Shown: in pieces, positions 15,794 to 23,380 of the stretch | Numbering within the stretch: the first letter of the stretch is position 1 | Layout: every line of letters starts with the position of its first letter | NCBI GenBank assembly: GCA_965603115.1 | Contig: CBFDBT010000023.1 | Coordinates: forward strand, 1 to 23,986 | Direction of reading: 5' to 3' | Source of the DNA: CBFDBT01 sp965603115 | Lineage (GTDB): Bacteria; Pseudomonadota; Alphaproteobacteria; Sphingomonadales; Kordiimonadaceae | DNA length: 23,986 nt | Program-made: the position numbers and the translations under genes | The notes under the pieces: generated by a model | Told to the model about the DNA's origin: nothing | Database searches by the model: none | What the model saw: only the letters and a program-made list of their open reading frames with translations

Positions 15794-16652
15794 TTTTAAT
15801 GAGTATGGCGCGATAGAGCGTGTCGCTGTCAGGTCGCCTGCGGCTTCTTTTAAAAGTGATGAAAAAATAGCAAATGAATGGGAAAAACTCAGGTTCCATT
15901 CAAAGCCCGATTACGCTGAAGCAGCAAGTGAACATGCCAGTTTCATACGTATCCTTGTAAATTCTGGTGCTTCAGTGATTGACTTGCCCACCGCTGATAG
16001 TTTGACACTTGATGCAATTTATACCCGTGATGCTTTGCTGGTTAGCCCTAAAGGTCTTATTCTTTGCCATATGGGGCGGGCGACAAGGCGCGGTGAACCA
16101 TCCCACAACGCTGGTTTGTTAGAACTTGCTGGCGAGACCATTCTCGGTGAAATTATAGCGCCAGGAACGTTAGAAGGCGGTGATTTTATCTGGCTTAACG
16201 ATAAAGCCTGTGCCGTGGGGCTTGGGCCCCGCACCAACCAAGCGGGCATCGATCAACTTAAAACTCTGCTCGGTGACGATGTTGACCTACATGTTGTGCC
16301 GCTACCGGACCCTGATCACCCCGATGATGTTTTCCACCTGATGAGCATGATTTCGCCGCTGGATAAAGACTTGGCGCTTATCTATAGGCCACTGATGCCG
16401 GATAGTTTTATCAGCTGGCTTGAAGACCACGGCGTTAAGTTTGTCGAGGTGCCTGAAAGTGAATATATTCCTATGGGCTGTAATGTTCTGGCACTGGCCC
16501 CGCGCAATGTGCTGATGCTGGACAAGCTACCAGAGACAAAAGCGGCTATGGAAAAAGCTGGCTGCACTGTGCAAACCTACAAAGGGGATGACATTAGTCG
16601 CAAGGGTGAAGGTGGCCCAACCTGCCTCACGCGCCCGTTAACGCGGAAATAA
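15786..16652 (+). CDS. Dimethylargininase/arginine deiminase-superfamily hydrolase
   Basis: This 288-residue cytoplasmic enzyme has the pentein (guanidine-modifying) fold. Visible site residues are Arg81-Asp82 in YTRDALLV, the RATRRGEP arginine cluster (98-104), Glu130 and Asp133 in LEGGDF, His184 in DVFHLMSM, and the nucleophile Cys280 in GGPTCLTRPL. The length fits dimethylarginine dimethylaminohydrolase (about 250-290) better than arginine deiminase (about 400). The likely reaction is hydrolysis of (methyl)arginine to citrulline plus an amine, but other guanidines are possible. ATG at 15786 has GGAG six bases upstream and lies inside the permease's last codons; an upstream ATG at 15744 has no such site. 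No downstream gene for citrulline or ornithine use is adjacent. Confidence 0.85.
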   Translation: MSSFNEYGAIERVAVRSPAASFKSDEKIANEWEKLRFHSKPDYAEAASEHASFIRILVNSGASVIDLPTADSLTLDAIYTRDALLVSPKGLILCHMGRATRRGEPSHNAGLLELAGETILGEIIAPGTLEGGDFIWLNDKACAVGLGPRTNQAGIDQLKTLLGDDVDLHVVPLPDPDHPDDVFHLMSMISPLDKDLALIYRPLMPDSFISWLEDHGVKFVEVPESEYIPMGCNVLALAPRNVLMLDKLPETKAAMEKAGCTVQTYKGDDISRKGEGGPTCLTRPLTRK

Positions 16653-16696
16653 TATCAGCAATTTTTTAACATGAAAAAAGACTTTAAATAAGAAAA

Positions 16697-16715
16697 AGGG
16701 GGCAATAAGCCCCCT
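16697..16715 (-). terminator. Intrinsic terminator, mainly for the cold-shock gene
   Basis: AGGGGGC and GCCCCCT form a perfect seven-pair stem around AATAA. On the minus strand the stem is followed by TTTTTC, a good T run just after the csp stop codon. On the plus strand it could also stop transcripts of the permease/hydrolase operon, though the T run there is weak. Confidence 0.8.
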
Positions 16716-16738
16716 AATTATAACTATACTCGTTTAAA

Positions 16739-16945
16739 TTAATCAACGAGTTCAAGATTTGATGCGGCCATGCGACCACGATCTTCTTCTAATTCAAACG
16801 TCACATTTTGACCGTCTTTCAGGTCTGTAAGGCCAGAGCGTTCGACAGCGGAAATGTGCACGAATATGTCACTATCTCCTTCTTCTGGAACAATAAATCC
16901 GAAACCTTTTTGTGCATTAAACCATTTAACAGTACCTTTAGCCAT
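16739..16945 (-). CDS. cspA: CspA-family cold-shock protein
   Basis: This is a 68-residue single cold-shock domain. The nucleic-acid binding motifs RNP1 (KGFGFI) and RNP2 (DIFVHI) are intact, and the start KGTVKWFN is typical. It binds single-stranded RNA or DNA and acts as an RNA chaperone. GGGGAAGG lies before the ATG. A promoter at 17050-17078 would give an untranslated leader of roughly 95 bases, and such leaders often control cold-shock genes. The gene forms its own transcription unit with a terminator at 16697-16715. Whether it is cold-induced cannot be told. Confidence 0.95.
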   Translation of the reverse strand: MAKGTVKWFNAQKGFGFIVPEEGDSDIFVHISAVERSGLTDLKDGQNVTFELEEDRGRMAASNLELVD

Positions 16946-17049
16946 CTAACTCAACCTTCCCCGTATATCTTTCGTTATTGATTTAAACCCGTTGGGCTAT
17001 CCGTAACAAAGGACGTGTGCATAAAATTAATGTCATAACCGACAAAGAC

Positions 17050-17078
17050 ACATTAAACACCGAATGCGAGTATGCCAA
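17050..17078 (-). promoter_or_regulatory. Promoter of the cold-shock gene
   Basis: On the minus strand TTGGCA (plus-strand 17073-17078) and TAATGT (plus-strand 17050-17055) are 17 bases apart, close to the sigma-70 consensus. The predicted start near 17042 leaves a leader of about 95 bases. Confidence 0.55.
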
Positions 17079-17272
17079 GGTTTTTCTTTTTTTGTTATTT
17101 TTAGGCGCAAAGTTAACCATAATGCGGACTTCATCCTGTTGTGGCCATTGATAGCAGAACCTATCAGTGCGGTGTCGGGTGCTATGATAAGATGAATTGG
17201 AATGTTGTGGCGATAACTTTGCAACGGGTTTTATCAAGAAAACGCTTGAAGGCAGAGCTGCCAGAGACACTC

Positions 17273-17301
17273 TTGACGATAGGGCGTGATTTGTTTACCT
17301 C
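17273..17301 (+). promoter_or_regulatory. Possible eda promoter
   Basis: TTGACG (17273-17278) and TACCTC (17296-17301) are separated by 17 bases. The -35 is good and the -10 is poor. It lies about 80 bases before the eda start. Confidence 0.3.
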
Positions 17302-17378
17302 TTTTAGGAAGCAAGAGGGCGTGGCTACTAAAGGTGCAAACATCTTTAAGCTATAGGTTTATACAAGGGGAGATCATT

Positions 17379-18005
17379 ATGTCTATTCAGGCATGTTTTG
17401 AGCAAACAGCTGTTATTCCGGTTCTCGGTTTTGAAAGCGTTGAAGAGGCCGTAACAATTTCACGAATTCTTTACGAGCAAGGCATGAAGGTCTTGGAAAT
17501 AACGTTAAGACATCCAACAGCCCTTGATGCCATCCGCGCTGTGATAGCAGACCTTCCAGACGATGCGATTGTCGGCGCGGGCACAGTGATGGGACCAGAA
17601 CTTGCCGAAATGGTCGTAGGTGCTGGTGCGGCCTTTGGTGTAAGCCCTGGTTTAACGCCAGCATTAGCTGCAAAAGTAAAAGAGTTGGATCTTGCCTTTC
17701 TGCCGGGTGTAGCGACACTGTCAGAAGCGATGAATGCTGTAAGCCTTGGGTTTACCCATTTGAAGTTTTTTCCAGCAACAGCCAGTGGCGGCGTTGATTT
17801 TTTAAAAGCCGCGGGCGCGGTGCTGCCTGAAGTGCAATTTTGCCCAACAGGCGGGATTAACCCCAACAATGCGGCTGAATTTTTAGCCCTGAAAAATGTA
17901 CCTGCCGTTGGGGGGTCGTGGTTAACGCCGCGTGACGCCACTGGCAAAATGGATGCCGCAGCAACCGCCACCCTCTCACGAGTGGCCGCGACCTTCAGTT
18001 TGTAA
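17379..18005 (+). CDS. eda: KDPG/KHG aldolase (2-dehydro-3-deoxyphosphogluconate aldolase)
   Basis: This 208-residue class I aldolase cleaves 2-keto-3-deoxy-6-phosphogluconate to pyruvate and glyceraldehyde 3-phosphate in the Entner-Doudoroff pathway; the family also acts on 4-hydroxy-2-oxoglutarate. The Schiff-base lysine is Lys129 in THLKFFPA, with Glu40 and Arg44 in VLEITLRHP, and FCPTGGI binds phosphate. Length is normal. The ATG at 17379 has GGGGAG six bases upstream; an earlier start at 17286 would add unlikely residues. No edd, zwf or pgl gene is adjacent. Its stop is 12 bases from that of the convergent FAD dehydrogenase, an enzyme of 2-hydroxyacids, so a link through pyruvate/glyoxylate chemistry is possible but unproven. 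Confidence 0.93.
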   Translation: MSIQACFEQTAVIPVLGFESVEEAVTISRILYEQGMKVLEITLRHPTALDAIRAVIADLPDDAIVGAGTVMGPELAEMVVGAGAAFGVSPGLTPALAAKVKELDLAFLPGVATLSEAMNAVSLGFTHLKFFPATASGGVDFLKAAGAVLPEVQFCPTGGINPNNAAEFLALKNVPAVGGSWLTPRDATGKMDAAATATLSRVAATFSL

Positions 18006-18017
18006 GCTACTTTTCTT

Positions 18018-19388
18018 CTATTCCATCCCGAATATTTTACCGGGATTTAATATAGTATTTGGGTCCATGGTTTTTTTAAGACTCTGCATTAAAGCCAGCT
18101 CTTCAGGGGTTCGGCAGTTGGGTAGATAAGCTTTTTTATCAAGCCCAATACCGTGCTCGGCAGATATAGAACCATTCATATCCTTTAAGGCAGAATAGAG
18201 AATATCATTCACACCTTCATGGTCTTTTGAGGACAGTGAGATATGTATATTGCCGTCGCCGACATGTCCAAATACTACTAGATTGGTATCCCCGTATTTT
18301 TGCTCTAGTTCTTGTGTAATGCGATCAACATAGGCTTCCATAGAAGATTGTGGGACAGAGACATCATAGCCAACCGCATTTCCGACGGTAAAGAGGTGAG
18401 AAATATTATCTCGAAAAGCCCACATAACTTCTCTCTCTTGGCCTGATTGAGCGATAACAGCATCCGTCAAAAGGCGTTCTTCAAATAGGGACCACATCAC
18501 ATTTTGAAATCGATCCTCATCGGCATCTGACTGTCCGCCTGAAGCTTCGAGCAGGATGTAATAGGGGTGCGGACTATCAAAAGAAGGCGCGCGCATATTT
18601 GGGTCAGTGACCATAAAGTCATAAAAATTTTGCCACATGACTTCAAAGGCAGACAGGGTTCCGCTCATTTCTTTGTCAACGCGATCAAGCAGTGTGAGCA
18701 CAGCTTTGAAACTATCAACTGCTACAAAAGCTGTGGACTGGCTTGACATAGCGGGCTTAAGCTTTAGTACGGCCTTGGTGATAATGCCAAGCGTGCCTTC
18801 AGCGCCGATGAAAAGTTGCTTTGTGTCATAGCCGGTATTATTTTTAATGAGTTTATTGAGGGAATTAATAATAGTTCCGTCGGCCATAACAACCTCTAGG
18901 CCAAGCACGAGGTCGCGGGTCATGCCATACCGTATAACGCCATTACCGCCAGCATTGGTCGCAATGTTGCCGCCAATTGTTGCCGATCCTCTAGCCCCCA
19001 GATCGATCGGGAACATGAGGTCAATATTGCTCGCCTCATTTTGAGCCTGTTCTAAAGTAACACCAGCTTCTACCGTGAGGGTGCGGCTTAAGGCATCCAC
19101 TTCAATAATTTTGTTCATACGCTCTAGTGAGAGCAAGATGTCATTTTCGGTACTAACAGTACCGCCTACCATGCCGGTGTTGCCACCCACTGTGATAATG
19201 GACTGTTTATTTTTATTGCATAGGGCCAAGATGGCGGACACTTCTTCCACACTAGCAGGACGCAACAAAGCTTTGGCTTCGTGCATAATATTTGTGCCCC
19301 ACCGAGCAGGCCTGTTTGCCACGTCTTCACCGCTAACGTAGCCTGCAGTTCCTACAATTTTTTTCAGTGCTTTTAAAAGTTTGTCCAT
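18018..19388 (-). CDS. FAD-linked 2-hydroxyacid dehydrogenase (D-2-hydroxyglutarate dehydrogenase/GlcD-like)
   Basis: This 456-residue flavoprotein has an N-terminal FAD-binding domain (PCMH type) with TVGGNTGMVGG at about 67-76 and GGNIATNAGG further on. A C-terminal FAD-oxidase domain carries GHVGDGNIHIS and SAEHGIGLDK, the metal and substrate histidine motifs. These are shared by D-2-hydroxyglutarate dehydrogenase, D-lactate dehydrogenase and the GlcD subunit of glycolate oxidase. No glcE or glcF follows, so a single-subunit D-2-hydroxyglutarate or D-lactate enzyme is the better guess. AAGGAG precedes the ATG by five bases. It is divergent from the fatty-acid oxidation gene. Confidence 0.9.
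   Translation of the reverse strand: MDKLLKALKKIVGTAGYVSGEDVANRPARWGTNIMHEAKALLRPASVEEVSAILALCNKNKQSIITVGGNTGMVGGTVSTENDILLSLERMNKIIEVDALSRTLTVEAGVTLEQAQNEASNIDLMFPIDLGARGSATIGGNIATNAGGNGVIRYGMTRDLVLGLEVVMADGTIINSLNKLIKNNTGYDTKQLFIGAEGTLGIITKAVLKLKPAMSSQSTAFVAVDSFKAVLTLLDRVDKEMSGTLSAFEVMWQNFYDFMVTDPNMRAPSFDSPHPYYILLEASGGQSDADEDRFQNVMWSLFEERLLTDAVIAQSGQEREVMWAFRDNISHLFTVGNAVGYDVSVPQSSMEAYVDRITQELEQKYGDTNLVVFGHVGDGNIHISLSSKDHEGVNDILYSALKDMNGSISAEHGIGLDKKAYLPNCRTPEELALMQSLKKTMDPNTILNPGKIFGME
18025..18046 (+). terminator. Possible terminator for eda inside the convergent gene's 3' end
   Basis: ATCCCG (18025-18030) and CGGGAT (18041-18046) form a six-pair stem with a ten-base loop, followed by TTTAAT on the plus strand. 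It lies 20 bases past the eda stop and inside the coding end of the opposing dehydrogenase gene. The stem is short, so the call is tentative. Confidence 0.35.
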
Positions 19389-19556
19389 GACCTCTCCTTA
19401 TATATTGATTTTCTAGCACAGGATATTGTCCGTGTGTACTCTCAATTGTGTTTGTACTTAAAAGATTGCCTATGTGACTGCTTGATTGCTTTAAATCTTG
19501 AAATGCGGCAAAAGCTATAGCCTTGATACCTTGGATATTGTTAAAGGAGTTTTCCC

Positions 19557-21650
19557 ATGTCAGTCGTCAGTTATAAAAATACAGATTCCATAGCTGTTAT
19601 TACAGTTGATAACCCACCCGTGAATGTGCTCTCGCAGGCCGTGCGCCAAGGGATATTATCTGCAGTGAATACAGCTGTAGCCGACGAAAACATTCAAGCT
19701 ATTGTTTTGATCTGTGCTGGTCGTACATTCATCGCAGGGGCTGACATCAAAGAGTTTGCACTACCTAATCAGGAACCAAGCCTGCCAGATGTTGTGATGG
19801 TTATTCATGACTGTGAAAAACCAATAGTTGCTGCTGTTCACGGCACAGCTCTTGGCGGTGGATTTGAAATTGCCATGGCTTGTCAATATCGTATTGCCCT
19901 TAAATCGGCCGAAGTTGGATTGCCGGAAGTAAAACTAGGTCTTATCCCCGGTGCTGGCGGCACCCAGCTTTTGCCTCGCCTCATTGGAGTAGAGGCCGCA
20001 AGTGATGTGATTTTAAATAGCAAACGACTGAAGGCCTCCAAGGCTTGTGAACTTGGAGCGATTGATAAAGTTGTTGAGAATAATCTTTTAGAAGAGGCTC
20101 TAGCTTTTACACAGTCCATTATTGGTGAAGCTATCGTGCCAACGGGGGATCGTTCTATTGAGCTAGAGGGGGATGCCAACGAATTTTTTGAAACAACACG
20201 GCGTCTAATAGCCAAGAAGTCTCGGGGTTTTATCGCGCCACAATGTGCACTCAAGGCGATTGAAGCTGCCATGAACAATCCACTTAAAGAAGGTTTTCTG
20301 CGCGAACGCGAACTTTTTCAGCAGTGCAAGGCCAAGCCGCAAGCCAAGGCACTGCAGCATCTCTTTTTCGCTGAGCGTAAAGCAAAAATAATTCCAGACC
20401 TGCCGCGTGACCTACCACTGCGAACCATCAAATCTGTGGGCATTATTGGCGCTGGCACTATGGGCGGTGGTATCGCTATGTCTTTTGCTAACGCAAATAT
20501 TCCTGTCACTATATTGGATATGAATAAGGATGCACTAGATGCTGGCCTAAGTCGTGTCCGGTCAAACTATAACCGAAGCGTGAAAAGTGGACGCATGACC
20601 AGTGATCAACTGGAAAAGTGCATGGCCTCAATCCATGGCACAGTTAGCTATGATGATTTGCAAGAGTGCGACCTCATCATTGAAGCGGCGGTTGAAAAGA
20701 TGGAGATCAAAGAGACAATATTCAAAAAGCTCGACCAAGTGTCAAAGGCAGGGGCAATACTCGCCAGCAATACCAGTTACCTTGATATTGACCATCTGGC
20801 TAAGGTGACCAAGCGCCCGCAAGACGTGGTGGGGCTACACTTTTTCAGCCCAGCCAATATCATGAGATTGCTCGAAATTGTACGTGGTGAGGAGACAGCA
20901 CCAGACGTATTAGCGACAGTGTTGCAGCTTGCTAAAGTCACGAATAAAATTGGGGTTGTCTCTGGGGTTTGTCATGGGTTCATTGGCAATCGCATGCTTT
21001 CTTGTTATGGCCGCGAGGCTTGTCTTTCAGTTATGGAAGGCGCTTCGCCATCGCAAGTGGACAGGGCACTGTATTCTTTTGGAATGGCGATGGGCCCGTT
21101 GACTGTTTACGATATGGCCGGTCTTGATATTGGCTATTTGAATCGCAAATCTGCGACTAAAGGTATGTATGACGAGGTCGCTTATGAGTGGTTAAACCGC
21201 TTGGTGGAAATGGACCGCAAAGGGTTGAAAACAGGAGCGGGAATTTATCGCTATGACGCTGGTGATAGAACACCGATAGATGATGACCTGGTGGATAAAA
21301 TCATTGATGAAGAAGCGTTAAAGGCCGGCCTTGACCGAACAACCTGTGAGGATGAGGAAATTGTCGAGCGGTGCATGCTAACTCTTATCAATGAAGGGGC
21401 CAAAATATTGGAGGAAGGCATAGCTTTGCGTTCTAGCGATATTGACCTCGTTTATTGCAATGGATATGGCTTTCCAGCCTACCGCGGTGGGCCGATGCAT
21501 TATGCAGACCATCTTGGCCTCGATCATGTTGTTGAACGACTTACGCATATGCAGGCTATGAGAGGCGAGCGTTGGTGGAAAATATCACCACTTATTCAAA
21601 AGCTTGCAAAGGATGGCATGAGCTTTTCAGAATATGATCAACAACAATAA
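19557..21650 (+). CDS. Bifunctional enoyl-CoA hydratase/3-hydroxyacyl-CoA dehydrogenase (FadJ/MFE1-like)
   Basis: This 697-residue fatty-acid beta-oxidation enzyme carries two activities. The N-terminal hydratase/isomerase domain (about 1-190) has FIAGADIKEF for the oxyanion hole and catalytic Glu104 (GGGFE) and Glu124 (GLPEVKLG). The dehydrogenase part starts near 290 with the NAD loop GAGTMGGG (G298, G300, G303) and has catalytic His428 in GLHFFSPAN. The C-terminal domain ends with GYGFPAYRGGP. Both active sites look complete. AAAGGAG lies seven bases before the ATG. The thiolase partner (fadA/fadI) is not next to it, unlike in E. coli operons, so it must be elsewhere. The following lipid-kinase gene is 83 bases away and may or may not be co-transcribed. 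Confidence 0.94.
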   Translation: MSVVSYKNTDSIAVITVDNPPVNVLSQAVRQGILSAVNTAVADENIQAIVLICAGRTFIAGADIKEFALPNQEPSLPDVVMVIHDCEKPIVAAVHGTALGGGFEIAMACQYRIALKSAEVGLPEVKLGLIPGAGGTQLLPRLIGVEAASDVILNSKRLKASKACELGAIDKVVENNLLEEALAFTQSIIGEAIVPTGDRSIELEGDANEFFETTRRLIAKKSRGFIAPQCALKAIEAAMNNPLKEGFLRERELFQQCKAKPQAKALQHLFFAERKAKIIPDLPRDLPLRTIKSVGIIGAGTMGGGIAMSFANANIPVTILDMNKDALDAGLSRVRSNYNRSVKSGRMTSDQLEKCMASIHGTVSYDDLQECDLIIEAAVEKMEIKETIFKKLDQVSKAGAILASNTSYLDIDHLAKVTKRPQDVVGLHFFSPANIMRLLEIVRGEETAPDVLATVLQLAKVTNKIGVVSGVCHGFIGNRMLSCYGREACLSVMEGASPSQVDRALYSFGMAMGPLTVYDMAGLDIGYLNRKSATKGMYDEVAYEWLNRLVEMDRKGLKTGAGIYRYDAGDRTPIDDDLVDKIIDEEALKAGLDRTTCEDEEIVERCMLTLINEGAKILEEGIALRSSDIDLVYCNGYGFPAYRGGPMHYADHLGLDHVVERLTHMQAMRGERWWKISPLIQKLAKDGMSFSEYDQQQ

Positions 21651-21733
21651 TAACGATAACTTTGATGGCATAAGGCTTTTCATGGGGCTGTCACTTCATT
21701 ACATTGCCTTCGGGGAATTTGTGAGGGGCATAC

Positions 21734-22666
21734 GTGAAAACTTTTGTGATTGTAAATCCTGCGTCGTCAGGTGGGGCGACACGTAAGCATTGGCCTGAGA
21801 TGCGCGAAAAACTTTCGCTTGCATTGCCAGAATTTGACTGGGCTTTTACTGAAAATCGGGGTCATGCGTCATTGCTCACTCAAAAAGCGCTTAAGGCAGG
21901 ATATAATCGCATAATTGCTGTCGGCGGTGATGGTACAGTCAATGAAGTGATTAATGGTTTTTTCGAAGGTGACAGTCTTCTATGCCCTGAGGCCGAGCTG
22001 GGTGTGCTTGACGCGGGCACGGGGGGTGACTTTCGCAAAAATATAGGTCTAGGCGATGGCCTAGACGCCCAAATTTCAGCCATAAAGAAAGGCCACACCA
22101 GACCTTTAACCCTTGGGTTAGCACACTTTAATGGTGAAAATGGACAGACCCAATCTCGGTATTTTGCGGTTATTTGCAGCTTTGGCATTTCTGGCGATAT
22201 AAATCATTATGTGAACAAGGCGCCACTTTTAAAGCGATATGGAAGCGGTGCTGCCTTCACCTATGTTGCACTTAAATGTCTTTTTTCTTATTCAAATTTA
22301 CCTGTTAGCGTTGCTGTGGATGATGGGGTTTTATACCAAGGGCCGCTTTTGCTAGGCGCTGCATGTAATGGTCCGTGGACGGGAGGTGGCATGATGATGG
22401 CGCCAAAGGCAGAAAGCTTTTCCTCTGATCTGGATTTTGTAATAGCGGGTGATCTTAATCTATATGAGAGGCTGATGGTCTTTCCACGAATATATAATGG
22501 CTCGCATATCAAGCGACCAAAAGTTGAGTATAAAAAAGGTAATAAATTGGTGGTAACGCCGCAAGCGGGGACCGAGGTTATTGTTGATATGGATGGTGAT
22601 ATTGTCGGGCACCTACCGCTTGAGATAGAAAGTAGGCCAGCAGCAATTCAAGTTTTAACGGATTAA
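21734..22666 (+). CDS. Diacylglycerol kinase family lipid kinase (YegS/BmrU-like)
   Basis: This 310-residue protein has the DAGK catalytic fold. It probably phosphorylates a lipid (diacylglycerol, sphingoid or similar) with ATP at the inner membrane surface. The ATP loop GGDGTVNEVINGF starts at residue 64. The second motif is GTGGDFRKN (95-103), where most relatives have GTGND, so one residue differs. ACNGPWTGGGMMMAPKA fits the C-terminal lobe. The start codon is GTG at 21734, chosen for GAGGGG five bases upstream and the typical IVNPASSGG beginning. Converges with the response regulator gene with a four-base gap. Physiological lipid unknown. Confidence 0.88.
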   Translation: MKTFVIVNPASSGGATRKHWPEMREKLSLALPEFDWAFTENRGHASLLTQKALKAGYNRIIAVGGDGTVNEVINGFFEGDSLLCPEAELGVLDAGTGGDFRKNIGLGDGLDAQISAIKKGHTRPLTLGLAHFNGENGQTQSRYFAVICSFGISGDINHYVNKAPLLKRYGSGAAFTYVALKCLFSYSNLPVSVAVDDGVLYQGPLLLGAACNGPWTGGGMMMAPKAESFSSDLDFVIAGDLNLYERLMVFPRIYNGSHIKRPKVEYKKGNKLVVTPQAGTEVIVDMDGDIVGHLPLEIESRPAAIQVLTD

Positions 22667-22670
22667 ACCT

Positions 22671-23054
22671 TCAGGCTGCGCTGTAAGAGACAAAAACGCC
22701 AAGAGAACTCATTTTGGAAATGAGGGATGAAAAGTTTACAGGCTTTGCCATATAGTCATCAAATCCAGCTTTTTTAGCTTTTTCTTCATGGTCTTGCGTA
22801 TCGTACGCTGTAATAGCGATAACAGGTATATTTTTAGTGGCATCTGACTCTTTTAATTTTGATATAACCTGATAACCATCCATATCGGGTAGGTTTATAT
22901 CCAGCAAGATAATTGAAGGCTTATTCTTTTGTGCTTCGGCCAGCCCATCGGAGCCAGAGAGAGCTTCACGCGTTTGACAATTCATTGACTCAAGCCATCG
23001 CTTCATCATGAGCATATTTTCTAAATTGTCTTCTATTATAAGAATATCTGCCAT
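22671..23054 (-). CDS. Single-domain response regulator (DivK/CheY-like)
   Basis: This 127-residue receiver domain has no output domain. The acidic pocket is Glu8-Asp9, the phosphorylated residue is Asp52 in LLDINLPDMDGY, and Thr82 and Lys104 (AKPV) complete the site. The layout fits alphaproteobacterial DivK-like proteins or small regulators that act by binding a partner kinase. No histidine kinase lies nearby. The ATG at 23054 is preferred; a TTG three codons earlier would add three residues. A near-CtrA site lies upstream at 23168-23182. Whether it is DivK itself cannot be settled without a tree. Confidence 0.9.
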   Translation of the reverse strand: MADILIIEDNLENMLMMKRWLESMNCQTREALSGSDGLAEAQKNKPSIILLDINLPDMDGYQVISKLKESDATKNIPVIAITAYDTQDHEEKAKKAGFDDYMAKPVNFSSLISKMSSLGVFVSYSAA

Positions 23055-23167
23055 GGACCCCAATCCATATAATTAATACAACTCGCAACACAGCCCATAA
23101 ATGAAGGCTAATGCCCGATAAAAGAATATACTATTTATCAGGCTGACGAAGAGTAATAGGTAAAGTG

Positions 23168-23182
23168 TTAACAAAGCGTTAC
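23168..23182 (+). promoter_or_regulatory. CtrA-like binding site
   Basis: TTAA, seven bases, TTAC: seven of eight match the CtrA consensus TTAA-N7-TTAA. It lies 114 bases before the response-regulator start. A single near match can arise by chance in AT-rich DNA. Confidence 0.3.
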
Positions 23183-23325
23183 AAATTCTAGCGCGCCTTT
23201 TGCATTTATTTGCATAAAATAGAAATTCTTGACCATTTACACAGGTTTAGATCAAAATTTAGAAGAATTATTTATTTAATTCATGCTGATTTTGGTAAGG
23301 AATTTACGAAAAACCATGTAATTAT

Positions 23326-23349
23326 ATGAATTTAAATATATAAATTCAT
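23326..23349. repeat. Perfect 9-base inverted repeat
   Basis: ATGAATTTA and TAAATTCAT flank a six-base AATATA centre. It lies about 31 bases past the nhaC-like stop on that gene's strand. The stem is all AT but two pairs, so it may be a weak terminator or a protein-binding site. Confidence 0.45.
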
Positions 23350-23380
23350 CGAGTCTTAGACTTTAAATTTTTACTATTTT

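Larger units (their letters stand above)
16946..17378. other. Divergent intergenic region between csp and eda
   Basis: No gene is supported in these 433 bases. The left part (16946 to about 17042) is the leader of the cold-shock gene, and its promoter is at 17050-17078. The right part carries a possible eda promoter (17273-17301) and the eda ribosome site. Small open frames on both strands lack ribosome sites and recognisable content. Confidence 0.6.
23055..23380. other. AT-rich intergenic region upstream of the response regulator
   Basis: No gene is visible in these 326 bases. They contain a CtrA-like half-site pair (23168-23182) and a perfect nine-base inverted repeat (23326-23349), followed by the 3' end of the nhaC-like gene. 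Candidate promoters on the minus strand are AT-rich and ambiguous. Confidence 0.55.

Noticed and set aside
16983..17270. Minus-strand open frame of 95 codons upstream of the cold-shock gene
   Set aside because: It runs through the csp promoter and leader and shows no family features.
17141..17356. Small plus-strand open frame of 71 codons before eda
   Set aside because: Starts with GTG, has no ribosome site, no recognisable sequence and overlaps the likely eda promoter.
17471..17971. Minus-strand open frame of 166 codons inside eda
   Set aside because: Opposite the conserved aldolase active site; low-complexity Ala/Pro/Ser translation typical of a shadow frame.
19883..20278. Minus-strand open frame of 131 codons inside the beta-oxidation gene
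   Set aside because: It is opposite a complete, well-conserved coding region; its open state follows from the codon use of the real gene.
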